Counted from the stretch's first letter, positions 30,843 to 43,920 are shown. The stretch is 64,000 nt of DNA from Meconema thalassinum (GCA_946902985.2 OX336388.2:1212758609-1212822608), one strand, 5' to 3'. Translations and numbers: made by a program. The notes: generated by a model not told the origin, from the letters alone.

Positions 30843-33800
30843 ATTGTACCCATGTGAGTAATCTCGATGGAAAATATGCTTCCGCCTCCAGCTAGCGTCA
30901 GGACTCGGGCGTGTACCGTCTCCCCATTGAGCAGTTGCATATTTTGGATTTGAGGCTAAAAGGTATCAACTCTACAATGATAAGGCACAACTCTATTCTA
31001 AAACTTTAATTCAGTAATAAAATTCATGGCTTCAAACAAACAAACAATCCCCACAAACATAAACCAAAATCAAATAAAATTTACTTCCACAATCCACTGA
31101 TATCAACATAATATAATCACAATAAAATCATATCATAACTCAAACCTTTACACTTATATCAACTTCACAAAGTACTCTAGTGCGCTGATGCACATACAAC
31201 TTCAGAAACAAACTGTACTTTAATTCTACTGTCATCCAATGTGACTTCTTTAATTCTACAAAATTATTTATTCCTTAAACCTTGTCTTAATTTGACAATA
31301 ATGTGTATCGTGTGTGTGTTTTGATCTTTCTCTTCCCACCAAATGCTTTACATGCATTAGCCTATCTGGTGTTGCACAGCAGTCTACATGCAACTCCATA
31401 ATTATGTAAGCTACCCCTACACTTCCTCTATTTATATAGTTCCACTGCATGCCGTCTGTGATTTCATCTTAAAAACGTTAATTATTGCTGTGTCGGATGG
31501 TACAATTAAACTACCCTCGCGCGCGTAGCCTGTGGCATCCAGTAGCCAACTTCCGAAAAAGATGTCAGTGATAGTACAAATGCAACGTCCAACCATTCGT
31601 TAGATAGCTAAAATCATGAACCATCAGGGTGATCTATAATTATCAATGTGTCCTTAAACCACATGACTTCATTACTCAATATAACAATGTTTCATCTTAT
31701 GTCATTAACAGGGTCTAAAATCTGTTCTTTTCAAACTTTCTTTCACGGTTCGCTTGACCGTCCCGACCCTCTTCCAAGCGGCCTGTACACAATAGCAGTG
31801 GAGTGAGGTCCTACAGTTCCTCAACCCTCGTTTCATGCCATATGTCTTACCTCCCCTAAGCAGTATAAGATTTTAACAGACAAATACCGTGGTCCTAGTG
31901 ACACACATATCCCAATGGATTTAAACTGAATATTATGCAAACAGGTACTGGATGAGCTTAACATTTACTCCTACCCTGAGGATAATAATAATTGGCACCA
32001 AATAGGCCCATTTCAACATGAAGGCACGAGATTCATAAAACATTGGTCTAGTAGGTAACCGGTATCTTTAATAAATGCTGCGGTCAGTCATAACATGCTG
32101 CCGTAATACGAATCGCTTCAACGAGCCGAATCACTCAATAATAAGTTCTCGGGCGATCGGATAGAGTGCAGAGATGTCCAACGTTTTCCTCTCACCTATC
32201 ACGGGATTCGAACCCGGAACATTCCATATCCATCATAAGAGTTAGGGTCCATTCACTAAATACACTCTGGTACAAAGCACATCTCCAATTACGCCCACGG
32301 CATACGAGATTTCATACGAAGAATAGATTACCTGGTCCCTTACCTAATGCTATGATCTTCGTCCTATAATTACCAAGAGAAATCTATCAATTACTCTATA
32401 AGCTTTTCCATAAGCTGCAAATTCAATTCACTAAAAGCTCTTCCATTCCCTGGCATAATTATATTCCCATTAACACAATATATTCTGATATAAGACTCAT
32501 TTCTTACCCGTAATGTAATCTTACTGTATAATCTTACTGCTTAGATCGATAAGTCTTGCCGTTAGCGTAAATATTTCTTGCTTACAACATTTTTTTACCT
32601 GATGCGTTCATTCATACCTTTATTTTATTATTATTATTATTATTATTATTCTCACTGACATAAATTACCAAAATCCGACACAACTAATCATCTTAAAACT
32701 CGAACAACCGTGTTCGTTTCATTTACATAACAGATTTGCCATTTTTAATTAATTGTGGTAACGATTAATCCACTCACTGATGCAAAATAACATCTCAACT
32801 CTATTAAAATCAACACAATAATGATTAAACCTGGAGAGTCTATCTCCTAATCTGATTCTTACTGGCATCTTTATAACTCTGAAATCACATTACATGCAGT
32901 GGCCTATACCTCTACTTAAACATAATTTGTGGGGTACTCACATATATAAAGGTTCATCATGGTGGCTCCAACCACTCATATCCTTACGGGTCGCCTGCCA
33001 TATGCAGATTTAGTGCGACATTTGCATCTTGAATACACACATTTTATGATACATTTCTTCCGTTAACCACACGACACTTTGCATTTCTATAAAGAAGCTA
33101 TTGCTTCCACAACACATGACACTTTATCACACTTATTAAACCATTAATTTTAAAGATATTTCATATATGATTTATACATAACACACGTCACTCTGTACAC
33201 TTTTCATTGGTTGAAATTCCCTAGCAAAGATATCAAAATTGCAGGTGTCGATGGCATCTCCCGTGCTCCTATCAACTCCTGATTGAAAGTCTGGTTCAAT
33301 TGCCCTCGGAATTCACCAACAGTTTATCCATACTCCTACGGTAAGCTTCCTGATTTGCATAAATATGCTAACTTCCGTCCTGAGCGTTACTATTTGGTAT
33401 TTTAAGACATTACCAAATGCTTCGTAACGTTTCTCCCAGCGCATTCCAGCGTAATTAGACATGTATGATCAGTCAATATTTTATACATTGCGCTTAACAC
33501 TGTACATAACTTTACACAGATTATTATTTACAATAGTTCTGAAACTTATCTCACACGTTGCTTCCTAAGGGAACACACCATTGTTCGTACTGCTGACTAC
33601 ACGTGCAGCGACGACTGTCTGCGACTCTCCGTGACAAACTGGGTCCAACTGGGTAAACTGCGTAAGACTGGGGTGCTCTGCCAAGGGTCGACTCCCTTGT
33701 ATTGGATTCACACAAAAAGTAGAGCTAAATTTTCCCGCGCTATCTGGACTCCTCTCCCAGCATGATTCTGGTCTCGAAACCATGCTCATCGGGTTCCTTT

Positions 33801-34430
33801 TTCTTCACTGATCCCAGAACTATCTGCGTGCTGAAGGATCGCTCGGCCAATTAATTAATATTAATTCCTTTCTCCATAGCGTGGGGACGCTGTTTCACTG
33901 GGAATCCCTGGCGACCTCTTCAAACCCAGCCGCGAACAACCATAGTCTATATTCTTCCGCACTTCATTAAATATGCGTCAATTTCGCAGATTAAATGCTC
34001 TAAAATTAGCCTCCTGGCTAAAGATTCACCTGTGTGCCACTCTCATGTCATTGCGTTACTCCAATCACGAGTAATCAATGATTTTCCTTGGGATCTCTCC
34101 CCACTCTTCTTCGTTCTATTCTCAGTCGGGGAAAAACTGGGTCATTATTCAAGCCCCCAACCTCTTCCAGACGACATAACGAGGTCAGCAAGATTGACGT
34201 GGCTCCAAGGGTCACCTCCCACAATTCTGGGCCAATTAGTAAAACGTCAAACTATGCACTTTCTGTGCTCCGAGTCCAGCATAGCCTACTCCAAGTATTC
34301 TAATAATGCTGTATTCTGCTCAATTTCCCTGCATTATTTTAATAAATAATGTCATTATCAACTGAAATCACACCAGTGATTAAATATACACTTTTCTCTA
34401 GGGGTTTTTACAATGAAACTCCCTCAACAG
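30843..34430. other. Unassigned 3.6-kb stretch without recognised repeat or gene
   Basis: AT-rich overall, with a more GC-rich part at about 33560-34330. No domain-bearing frame was found. An ATT run lies at 32628-32651. GGGATTCGAACCCGGA at about 32203 is a box-B-like word on the minus strand and may be a degraded SINE. The right edge, ending CCTCAACA at 34430, would read TGTTGAGG on the minus strand, an LTR-like start, but I could not find a second copy. Confidence 0.35.
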
Positions 34431-35400
34431 ACCTCGGGTTCGTTCCCTGGTGGAACCTTTATTCTGAGATCACAGTCTCTGAGATCCACGTTCGATATCA
34501 GTCAGCATAACCCCCTCGGGTTCATTATGTATACATTTTATCGTGATTTGGTGCAAAATGACGGTAGTTATTTTGTCTACAACAGACTTTAGAACTTATT
34601 TTGGTTTTGGTATATGGCGGATGTGAAATGCGAAGATACGTCGAGATTTTCCAGACGTCACAATATGTTAACCATTGCAATAGGTAGGTATCTCATGAAA
34701 TCTACCCAACATGAAGCAGATTTTTTCGGACCGATTTGTCACAATAATGAGTTGAAGTTCTGCAGCAGTGTCACTTGAATTAACTTGTTTCCTACATGAT
34801 TTGTTTATTGCATTTAAAGCTTTTTCGATTCTATTCGTATTCTGCATGTAGAGTAGGTGTTACTGTCCGCAAAGGATCTGATTATAGAAGTTTGGACGTA
34901 ATGAAATCTCCATTATAAAGATCGGAGACAGACAACCCAGTAATTTACCAGAGGTACTGTGTGTAAACGAAACCATTATAAAAGGGCAAGTTTAGAAGCT
35001 TTGAACTACCTACTATATCAGTTTTGTAGGAATAAATTCATGTCTTGGGGAAAGTTTAGTACGGTATAAACTTGCAGTATTTATAGCAACGATTTAACAC
35101 GTAATATGCCACTAAAATAATAAATAAATTCTAAACTAAAGCTAAAACTAGGGGTAAAATGGAACTTTTAGCGAAACTTTTATTCCTCACATTCGATTTT
35201 CCTTTCCTATCCTTTTCTTTTTAAATTTCCTTTGTTTGAGATTAATCTTGACACCAAGTTGAAAAGAAGAATCCATCGGCTATTTCTGTACTTATTGTTG
35301 AATGTATCTAAATATAGTACAACGAAATTGAATGAATGAATAAAGCCTGTAGTGTACCTAGAAGGGCAAAAGGCCCCCTAAAACACCCCTCGAAATGGGA
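34431..35400. other. Unassigned stretch with a tRNA-like patch
   Basis: At 34436-34478 the text CTCGGGTTCGTTCCC then GAACCTTTATTCTGAGATCA shares GAACCTTTATTCTGAGA with the sequence just after the BEL primer site (3633-3649). The remainder is AT-rich and featureless to me. Confidence 0.4.
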
Positions 35401-35429
35401 GCTTGTTGATTATATCTCACGTGGTGAGC

Positions 35430-35900
35430 TAGTTACGTGAGATGGTTAGGTTTGCCACAATGACAGTCATAATGTTTACTTGAACCACCGTCATTCTAAC
35501 TCCGTCCAATCCGTTCTTTGCCTTGCTGTCCTGGACCAGTGTGGTCCTAGTAGCTGTCGGAAGTCGTCCACCCATCTTCTTCTCAGTCTGCCGCAGCTTC
35601 TTTTGCCTGTGCATGGGTCCCACATGGTTGCTATCTGTGTCCATCTGCTTTGGAGCCTCGCGACGTGCCCTGCCCATTTCCACTAAATTCTGGTGGCCTT
35701 CTGCGTGACGTTCCCCGAAGTCGTGATTTCTTGGAGTCACTTGTTAGAAACTCTATCACTCAGTGATATGCCTAAGATTTTCCTCTCCATTCTCCTCTGG
35801 CACACGTCTAATGCTCTCTTTTGCTAGGCCGTTAAGTTCCAAGTCTGACAGGCGTAAGTCAAAACTGGAACGATGCATGTGTGGAGAGCCTGTAATCTGA
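35430..35900 (-). pseudogene. LINE reverse-transcriptase C-terminal remnant
   Basis: On the minus strand, in a broken frame, the sequence gives motifs of the type GHVARLQSRW, KRSCGRLRRRWVDDF and HWSRTARQRTDW, the usual tail after reverse transcriptase in many insect non-LTR elements. The frame is interrupted by stops and shifts, so it is a decayed 3' fragment. The clade is not determinable here. Confidence 0.65.
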
Positions 35901-36529
35901 GTTTTCTGTTTAATGATTTATCGATCAATATGAACGTCAATCTCCATAAGGCCATACTCACACAAAAATGTTGAACAAAGCAATGTTTTCCTTCCATAAT
36001 TATGTCCTTGCACTAAGGTTTTCAATTTTCTTATAAGCCTTGAAAATCAATGGAAATATATTTGTATGATACAAATGTTCTTCTCATTCTCCGCTTCAAT
36101 GACACATTTTAGTACATCTAAAATATGGTATCTAGCCCAAATATTTTAATAAGTGTAACAGGAACATGATTACTCGTTTGTATTGCCCGAAAATTACAAT
36201 TATTAATACTATGTTGTAACTTAACGTACTCTCAAACATTGGTATTGAGATGCCCTCTCTGTTTCGTGCAATGTAATCTGCGTGCCTATAAACAAACATA
36301 ATATTCATGAAGTAGCCTATGGACTAAATCAAGGTAGCTAATGGCTATTTATGAGTTCTCGGAACATCACATAATAGTCGTCAGTGTAATTGTTACCATG
36401 TCGTAAAAAGAGTTACAAACCTCATTGCACGAGAAATGAACTTAAATGATGTTGATACTAATATTTCTTCATTTTCTTATTCGGTATTTTATCGTTCTTA
36501 ACTTTATACATGTGTTAATTATACACTTT
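35901..36529. other. Unassigned AT-rich stretch
   Basis: I see no gene or recognised repeat. Confidence 0.4.
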
Positions 36530-36542
36530 ATACAGTATATAG

Positions 36543-36875
36543 GAAGGCCTCCGTGGCTTAGGCGGCAGCACGCCGGCCTCTCACCGCTGGATCCGTGGCT
36601 CAAATCCCGGTCACTCCATGTGAGATCTGTGCTGGACAAAACGGAGGCAGACAGGTTTTTCTCCGGGTACTCCGGTTTTCCCTGTCAAAATTTCATTCCA
36701 GCAACACTCTCCACTATCATTTCATTTCATCTGTCATTCATTAATAATTGCCCCAGAGGAGTGCGTCAGGCCTCGGCAGCCGGCACAGTTCATATCCTCG
36801 CCGCTAGATGGGGGCTTCATTCATTCCATTCCTGACCCGGTCGGAGACTGGAAGCAGGCTGTGGATTTTCATTTC
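36543..36875 (+). repeat. tRNA-like SINE, family B, with 13-bp target duplication
   Basis: The element is about 333 bp. The head GGCCTCCGTGGCTTAGGCGG and a box-B-like GGCTCAAATCCCGG are followed by a conserved body (CTCCATGTGAGATCTGTGCT, TTTTTCTCCGGGTACTCCGG, CCCCAGAGGAGTGCGTCAGG, CTAGATGGGGGCTTCATTCA) and the end GTGGATTTTCATTTC. The duplication ATACAGTATATAG lies at 36530-36542 and 36876-36888. Copies at 42112-42442 (plus) and 48352-48683 (minus) differ at only a few sites by eye, so the family was active recently. Confidence 0.93.
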
Positions 36876-36888
36876 ATACAGTATATAG

Positions 36889-38339
36889 ACGATTTTCCAT
36901 ATAATTGCATTTTTGTAGGAATATATATTTTCATTTCCTTATAATTTACCATATCTGTTTCTATTTCTATTCTAAAGATTTTTTAGTTTGGTTCTGATTT
37001 CCCTTGATTAATATTCCTCTTTTGTGTTTCTTAAATTGATTACTTTTATTTAGAATTTGTTTTTAAGGATAATTTTTGATTTATTGTTCAAATATTCTCA
37101 TAGTTTTTATTAATTTGTTTTCTTATTTTGCTGAAGCTGGCCTCATTGCTTCGGGCCAGAATATGTTCAATGACTCACTCAACTTTTAATAAGTTTAATA
37201 AAACTTTAATAATTTTTGACGGATTTGTTAAAACGAATTACATTTATTCAATCAATAGGGATACATTATTTAGACCAATATGGTCTTTATTTGAATTTTT
37301 ATGAAATGAGTTCCCGAAATTTAAATATGACTGTGCATATTAGCATAACGTAGCTATATTTTTTCTTGTGTATACTCTCCATTATTATATTCCTATATTC
37401 ATATTGTACAGCGAATATTTGAATGAATAACTTGGACTGTACTTGTTTATTCTGTACTAATACGGTCCGCGTTGGGCTCCCGTTATCGTGTTGATCTTAG
37501 GGACATTTGTTGATTATCACCCCTTATTTAAGAATAGTAATGATACAGGCTTATTGTACAATTCAACTTCTGTGTTATTAATACAGACACTGGGGTACCA
37601 GAACTGTGCACTGGAAAGGAACATTTACATCTGCTGACATAGGGCTATTAAATTTATACACCTCTCAGTTCCATCACACTGGGCTGAGATTTAACCCACG
37701 TTTTTGGATTTTAAAGGTCAGCACTGTGCCACTCCACACGACACCTCTTGTTTCCTAAGTGTTCTCCCAGTTCTTTTATTTTTAGACTAGCCCATTGGAG
37801 CCTTCACTGTAACTCAAGGTAGGAGAAAAAGAAGGGTTAAAGAACCACCTCCCGTGCTCAACAATGTTCTTTTCTTATGTTTATACCAGCAGTATTTTTA
37901 CAACCAGACTTGTTTGAAGTTTTACGATGTCCCGCTCGTAATTTCAACTTTTACTCAATCCCATTTTCTCAGTGGGGCTGGGAAGCGACCACAACTGAGC
38001 ACGCCGTGTGTGGGTAGGATTTAAGTCTTTCTCCTTTGGACCTGCTGATCTCATTCTCGCTCCTGCTTTTATCTTCATCCCTTTAGTGCCACCCTCGCTC
38101 TTTCTGATTTGACTCTTTTCAGATCATAGACACGGCTATGACTAGCCCTACCCACAGAAATATGTCAGTCTTCATACCGCGGGTTTACGACCAGTTTTCT
38201 TCAATGATGACTCAATATCGGGAGTGCTTTTTCAAAATCAAAGCCATAATCGTACTTCCTTCTTTATTTTCATAACTCTTTTGCAGTCCGTAAAACCCCG
38301 CTGTAAGTTTGGATATACAACCTGAATGCTCCACTGTAT
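36889..38339. other. Unassigned stretch
   Basis: AT-rich to about 37700, then more mixed. No domain-bearing frames, terminal repeats or tRNA-like boxes were seen. Confidence 0.4.
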
Positions 38340-38348
38340 TGCGTTGTA

Positions 38349-38541
38349 GGGGGCGTGTTGGCGCAGCTGTCAAGCTATTGGCCTTTCACCACGGCGGACC
38401 GGGTTCTATTCCCGGCCAATGTATGTGAGATTTTCAAAGCCAAATGCCATGTCCTGTGTTCGGATTCTACGTAAAAAGGAAGTCCCGCGGCTTATGATCG
38501 CAAGATTAACAGTCTCGTAAAACTACAAAACTTCCTTGTTC
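38349..38541 (+). repeat. Family A SINE
   Basis: Diverged copy: GGGGCGTGTTGGCGCAGCTG, GACCGGGTTCTATTCCCGG, GTGAGATTTTC, AATGCCATGTCCTG, ending AAACTTCCTTG. The octamer TGCGTTGT at 38340 and 38542 may be its target duplication. Confidence 0.85.
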
Positions 38542-38545
38542 TGCG

Positions 38546-38950
38546 TTGTTGTTGTTGTTGTTGATTCATTGAGGGACTTTGCAGTATCGTGGTCATATAG
38601 CCCCGTGTATTTGTGTGTGTGTAATTTGTCTGATAATCTGTGTTACTGTGATGACTCTTACAGTGTGTATAGTTGTAATTCAGATGAGGATTTGTATGGA
38701 GGTGGCCGTGGCTTTAATTTAGGAACCCCTCCTCCATTCACCTGGAGAAAAAGTGGGAAACCACGGAAAACTGCTTCCAGGATGGCTGAGGTGGGAATCG
38801 AACCCAGCTTTTCTCAATGTTGTTTCACGAGACTGAGTGGGTCTCGTTCCAGCCCTGAGACAAGAATTAAATTTCTTTCCAGAGCCTGGAATCGAACCCG
38901 GGCCTCCGCGGTGACAGCCAAGAATGCTAGCCACCACCGTACTGCATGTG
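38546..38950 (-). repeat. Family C SINE, minus strand
   Basis: Read on the minus strand: a tRNA-like head (GTGGCTAGCATTCTTGGCTG, then box B CGGGTTCGATTCC), a body including CTGGAAGCAGTTTTCC and CTCCAGGTGAATGGAGG, and a tail rich in ACACACA/ATCACAG ending in an (AAC)n run, seen as GTTGTTGTTG at 38546. It forms an inverted pair with 39082-39475. Confidence 0.85.
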
Positions 38951-39081
38951 GCGTACTACATAGGTGAACAGGATCGCAACAATTCTTTAGTTACTCACGA
39001 GTGAAATTTCGAGATCCTGAACCAAGAGAATAATGGTTTTTGTTTATTGTTTTACTTTATTCCTCATATTAATGATAATGT

Positions 39082-39475
39082 AAAACCACCCGGAAGTGTA
39101 GTGGCTAGTATTCTTGGCTGTCACCACGGAGGTCCGGGTTTGAATCCCAGCTCTGCCAAGAAATATAATTCTGGTCTGAGGGTTGGAACGGGGCGCATTT
39201 AGCCTCGTGTGGAAACACTGAGAATATGTGGTTTGATTCCTTCCCCAGCCATTTTGGAGGTGGCTTTCCAAGGATCCTACTTCCACTCCTGGCTAATGCC
39301 GGGGTGGTACCCAACTGAAGGCCACGGCCGCCTCCTTCCCAACCCTCACCTGAATTATAAGTACACACACCAATACTGCCATCACAGGTTATCAGACAAA
39401 ATTCCACACACACCCAAGCACATGGGGCTGAATTACCACAATGTTCAAGCCCCACAACAACAACAACATTATTAC
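39082..39475 (+). repeat. Family C SINE, plus strand
   Basis: Head GTAGTGGCTAGTATTCTTGG, box B GGGTTTGAATCCC, then GCCAAGAAATATAATTCTGG, TGGCTAATGCCGGGGTGGTA, AGGCCACGGCCGCCTCCTTC, and a tail with an AACAACAACAACATT run. It is about 390 bp. Related copies lie at 54405-54675 and, interrupted, at 12046-12975. Confidence 0.88.
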
Positions 39476-40110
39476 TCCATGAGGAAGTCAGTGTTAATAG
39501 CAGTGTGAACGGTCACCTTCAATGCAGAACTGAATTGGTGCTTCACATACCACTTCTCTCGAAGAAAGTCAGGAAATTCAGTGGTGGAGCCAGCTTACGC
39601 CGTGCTTTAAGATGACTTCTATGTTCGCCTTTCTCGTGAAATCAGATTTATTTGCCACAAATCCTCGTGGAGAGCGGTGGAATGACTTACGTCCTGTCAC
39701 ATGATACCGCGCCCTCTCACCCTCTACACGTTAAAACTGTACGTGGTTAAAAAGACACAATTCCAAAGTAATTTTACCAAGTTCTGGGACGGTTTCCATT
39801 CTACAGTGTGACCGTAAATAGTGCCACTCCGTACTATGAAATAAGGGGCTGTAAGATCCTACAAATACAGACTTAACGTTGAGTAAGACGTACTGAAGGT
39901 GTTACATTAATGCCAAATCTCAGAACAGTAATTTTGGGTTCAAACCAGTTTCTCCTTGCCAACATTTAAAACTTCAGAATCAAGTATGTGACCAATTTTG
40001 GTGCATCGATGACAGGATAGCAATCACCGTTTACTACAGTATAAATGTTAATTTCAAGTTATTCTACTATACGACAAATCCCGTTATTGCCATTGTGGTG
40101 TTTAAAGCCA
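39476..40110. other. Unassigned stretch
   Basis: No recognised gene or repeat. Confidence 0.4.
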
Positions 40111-40111
40111 T

Positions 40112-40270
40112 TTTTAGCCTATTTTCATTTAAGAAAAAAGAGGCTTATGAGATCACATTTTGTCCGTGTGTTTGTGTGTGCGTGTGTGTGTGTGTGTGTC
40201 CACCTGCAATAACTTCTAAACGGCTGGAGTGATTTCATTGAAACTCGGTAAGGTCATAGCACCATTTCGT
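40112..40270 (+). repeat. Start of the GT-leader repeat family (second copy)
   Basis: Matches 16105-16260: CCTATTTTCATTTAAGAAAA, AGGCTTATGAGATCACATTT, a (GT)n run at about 40165-40200, AACTTCTAAACGGCTGGAGT and CATTGAAACTCGGTAAG. After about 40270 the similarity to the first copy is lost. The tandem units seen at 16.3-17.5 kb are absent here. Confidence 0.75.
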
Positions 40271-41062
40271 CATTGTCTTGCATCTAATTTCAAAGATAAT
40301 CAAGAAATTGAGCCCATCATCTCAATGTGTTTGCCAGTGTTTCACCCAGAATGGGTACGCATCAAGACGCTGGATATTACATATGGACAGATTAGACCAG
40401 ACAAATTTTCTTTGGAAGTTGATGCTATGTCATTAAACTCAATTGAAGCACATAAATATCCGAAATGATTTAGGAAACAATTTACTTCAATTCATTATCT
40501 TGATGAGAATGGAAGTAATAGACAATTTAAATTGGAACAAATAATGAAAATAAAGTAATTTCCGACCATATGCTTTGATATTTCCAGTGCCCCACTGCTT
40601 GTGGCTGTTTGGTTGTGGTCATCAACCCCGTTTATTTGAATTCTGTTTTATAACCTTTGTGACTGTGGTACCAGTACTAGAGAGTCTATTTGTGCTGCTT
40701 TTGGGGATATAATTTGGAAGGGGAAGGCTCTGAATGTATGTTAAATCTTACAGTGGCAGGGGGCAATATATCGGCTGAAGGAACTTCTGTTAAAAATGTC
40801 ACGAGCCAATCTATCGGTTCCAATTTCATAAACGTTTTTGTTTTATTATTTCCAGCCAAGCAGTGCTATCACTCTTGTAACCAAGACAACGCGGGAAACA
40901 TTCTCCCTCTGGACATATCAATGTGTATAAGCTCCGTGAACAACTGAATTAGTAATAAGTATGTTTTAGACATGCTTCAGTCAGCATGCGATCTTCTGAA
41001 GTTGTGTTTCTTTACGTTCTTAGTCGGAGCTAATTTAGATACTTAGCGATAAAGTATCTATA
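40271..41062. other. Unassigned stretch
   Basis: No domain-bearing frame. An 80-codon frame overlapping 40229-40468 has no recognised motif. Confidence 0.4.
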
Positions 41063-41922
41063 AGATGCGTTCAAAAAGTAACGAGCCGGAGGCTGGAATG
41101 CGCAAACCGGTGACTACATCGGCTAATCGTGGCGTGTGTAATGAGGTGTGGTTCCAACCAGAGCGTGGAAGGTCACAGCCCGTCGCTAGAGGGCACGCGT
41201 GCACGTCACGTGACGATACAAAGCGAGCAGCAGCATGCATCAATCGTCCAACTCTGCCAGTCGCATTGCAAACAGTGACATGGAGGCGTCAACCGAAGAG
41301 CAAAGAGGTGTTGTTCGGTTTCTGACAGCGGAAGGAGTAGGGGGAACGGACATTCATCACCGAATGTCACAAGTGTACGGCGAACACTGCATGTCCCTTG
41401 CAAGGGTCAAGGCGTGGCACAAGCGCTTCAGGGAAGGACGGGTGTCGTTAGCTGATGATGCCCGGTCTGGGTCACCCCCTGCATTACCGATGACAACGTC
41501 CAGCTGGTTGATGCACTCATTACCCAGGACCGCTGAGTGATAGTGAACGCCATAGCCGCCGTGGTCGCTCCACGTAAATGCACGACCTCATACGGCCAAC
41601 ACAGTCGCGGCACTCCTGCAAAACTTCAAATGGGAGGTTCTCGGCCACCTTCCATACAGGCCAGACCTCTCTCCCTGTGATTATGCCATGTTTGGTCCCC
41701 TGAAAAGGGCTCTGCGGGGCCAACGATTCACCTCGGACGCCGACGTCCAGCTGTACGTGCGAAACTGGTTCACATGGCAGCCCAGAGAATTTTATGAGAC
41801 AGCCATTCACCACCTCATGTCACAGTGGGACAAGTGCCTCAACAGCCAGGGCCAATACTTCTAACATACAGGTACTGGTTTCTGTAATTATGCCTCCGGC
41901 TCATTACTTTTTGAACGCGCCT
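41063..41922 (+). mobile_element. Internally deleted mariner element
   Basis: The terminal inverted repeats are GCGTTCAAAAAGTAACGAGC CGGAGGC at the left and, on the complement, GCGTTCAAAAAGTAATGAGC CGGAGGC at the right. TA is present at both borders (41061-41062 and 41923-41924). At 860 bp it keeps the two ends of a mariner transposase gene but not its middle. Confidence 0.92.
41235..41868 (+). pseudogene. Mariner transposase remnant with the catalytic core deleted
   Basis: The N-terminal part (plus frame from about 41280) reads QRGVVRFLTAEGVGGTDIHH, YGEHCMSLARVKAWHKRFRE and SLADDARSGSP, the mariner DNA-binding region and linker. Then, after a deletion and frame change near 41500, the C-terminal part appears: LPYRPDLSPCDYAMFGPLKR (third catalytic aspartate) and QWDKCLNSQGQYF just before a stop. 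The first two catalytic aspartates are gone. It is a non-autonomous derivative that could move only with help. Confidence 0.9.
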
Positions 41923-42093
41923 TATAATCTCTTTGAATGAAGATGGAATACGTTTGGTTTTAACGCTGATAGAAGTGTATGCGAGTGAATTTTCGACTGA
42001 TGACAACGACTTTGAAAAATTTCCAGTACAAATTATGAAGAATTACTGTAATTATGTTTAATGAAGCAAATGAAACTGAGTTTACTTATGAGG
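41923..42093. other. Short unassigned spacer
   Basis: AT-rich sequence between the mariner and the family B SINE; nothing recognised. Confidence 0.4.
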
Positions 42094-42111
42094 ATATAAA
42101 ACGTTTAAAAA

Positions 42112-42442
42112 AGCCTCCGTGGCTTAGGCGGCAGCACGCCGGCCTCTCACCGCTGGCTCCGTGGTTCAAATCCCGGTCACTCCATGTGAGATCTGTGTTG
42201 GACAAACGGAGGCAGACAGGTTTTTCTCCGGGTACTCCGATTTTCCCTGTCAAACTTTCATTCCAGCGACATTCTCCACTATCATTTCATTTCATCTGTC
42301 CTTCATTTAATCATTGCCCCAGAGGAGTGCGTCAGGCCTCGGCAGCCGGCACAGTCCATATCCTCGCCGCTAGATGGGGGCTTCATTCATTCCATTCCTG
42401 ACCCGGTCGGAGACTGGAAGCAGGCTGTGGATTTTCATTTTC
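42112..42442 (+). repeat. Family B SINE with 18-bp target duplication
   Basis: Nearly the same sequence as 36543-36875. ATATAAAACGTTTAAAAA (42094-42111) repeats at 42443-42460 with one mismatch. Boundaries agree with the other copy. Confidence 0.92.
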
Positions 42443-42460
42443 ATATAATACGTTTAAAAA

Positions 42461-43920
42461 TATTTACCTGCTACGGAAAGATATCGACTTTATATATAGG
42501 TAGGAGGTACTTTTAATTTCACGAAACTGGGCTTGTCATATTTTACATAACTCCTCATAATAGGTTTACATCAAAAGGGTTGAATACCACTCTGGCATTT
42601 GACTGGATAAGAAGTAGGAATTCAAATAAATTCACCTGTAGAATGATTGAGGTTGGAAATGAACACGTATCTTCTCACTTGGCCTATAGAGGCTGAGTAA
42701 ATCATATTTCAACCCTCAGGCTAGATAAAGTTTCTTGGCAGAATCATGACAGAAGTCTCAATGCAAAGTGCCCACTTGCAATGCGTAGAAACCGCAGGCG
42801 GTATGTAATATTTGTGTGTTTGATGGGCGTCCACCAAAGCAGAAAGCAATGAAATGAAATCGTACAGTTGCAAGACTGTGGCTTTGGTCACTCATATGGG
42901 GTGAAATCAGAGTCGAGACTCCAAGACTAAAACGACCTCACAACAATAGAGATGAAACACAAAAGACGTGCTAAAGGCCGAGGGAATGAAGGAATTGGCG
43001 GAAAATTAGAAGAGTATATGTGTGTGTGCAAGCAAGAGAGAGAAGGATATAGAAATAAATAGAGGTCAGAATAGGATATAAAATGATTTGCCGGCGGCTG
43101 GGAGGGTCGCTAGGAGGTACAGTGGGGGTATGAAGAGGGTGGGTGGGAAAGGATACAAATAAAACGTGCAAGCAGATAAGGGGAGAAGGAGGGGGAGGGG
43201 GGGGGGGAGGAGTGTGCTCTGTATTTTATTGGTTTGTGGTTATGGTGGTTCAGGGCATATAGCACTGTACATAGCAGTAGGCGAGAATTTCTTTAACATT
43301 GCGACATTCCTCGGGAAGAATGTAATGACGTCACCACTTAGTTCTCCCCTCCCTGCTATGCGGCAACCCATAGATAGCAGAAGAAGATATTTATTTCCAG
43401 TAAATTTCAATTGCTTCCATTTTTTATGGGAAAATAACAACAAATGAAATCTATCAACGTCACAGATAAGAGGATGGAAAATTAATGCATCAAATTACCA
43501 CCATTCCATTATAACTTTGAGGGCTGTGCAGGGGCAGTAACTTTCCAATTACAACAATACACCGTTCGTACCACACACACCTTACCATTTTGTTACTATC
43601 AATTTATACTTTCCAGTCCGTCAATACGCTATTTGCCCGATATGATTGTACTGGGGTATAAATATATACAACAAGTCGTGAGGGTTGTAGATTTATTGTT
43701 GTTTTGTTATACTTTGTATAACTTGCCTTGTTAATGTTAGTATTTTTATGATTCACAGTGAATCTCGTTATTTTGAAAGAAAAAAAATTAGCCTATTCAA
43801 TAATGGTGTATTATGGGTTTGCGTCTACGTATGAATATTTTGCACATGTATATAGTTAAGCGACACGACACGATATGATAAATAATTCGATCATGACCAC
43901 TGATTTCTACAATGATTATG
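42461..43920. other. Unassigned stretch with a G-rich tract
   Basis: No gene seen. A purine-rich, strongly G-rich run lies at 43178-43212 (GGGGGAGGGGGGGGGGAGG-like). 42980-43160 is also purine-rich on the plus strand. Short open frames here are compositional. Confidence 0.45.

Noticed and set aside
40229..40468. An 80-codon frame possibly encoding a real peptide
   Set aside because: It begins inside a dispersed repeat and has no recognised motif or codon signature.
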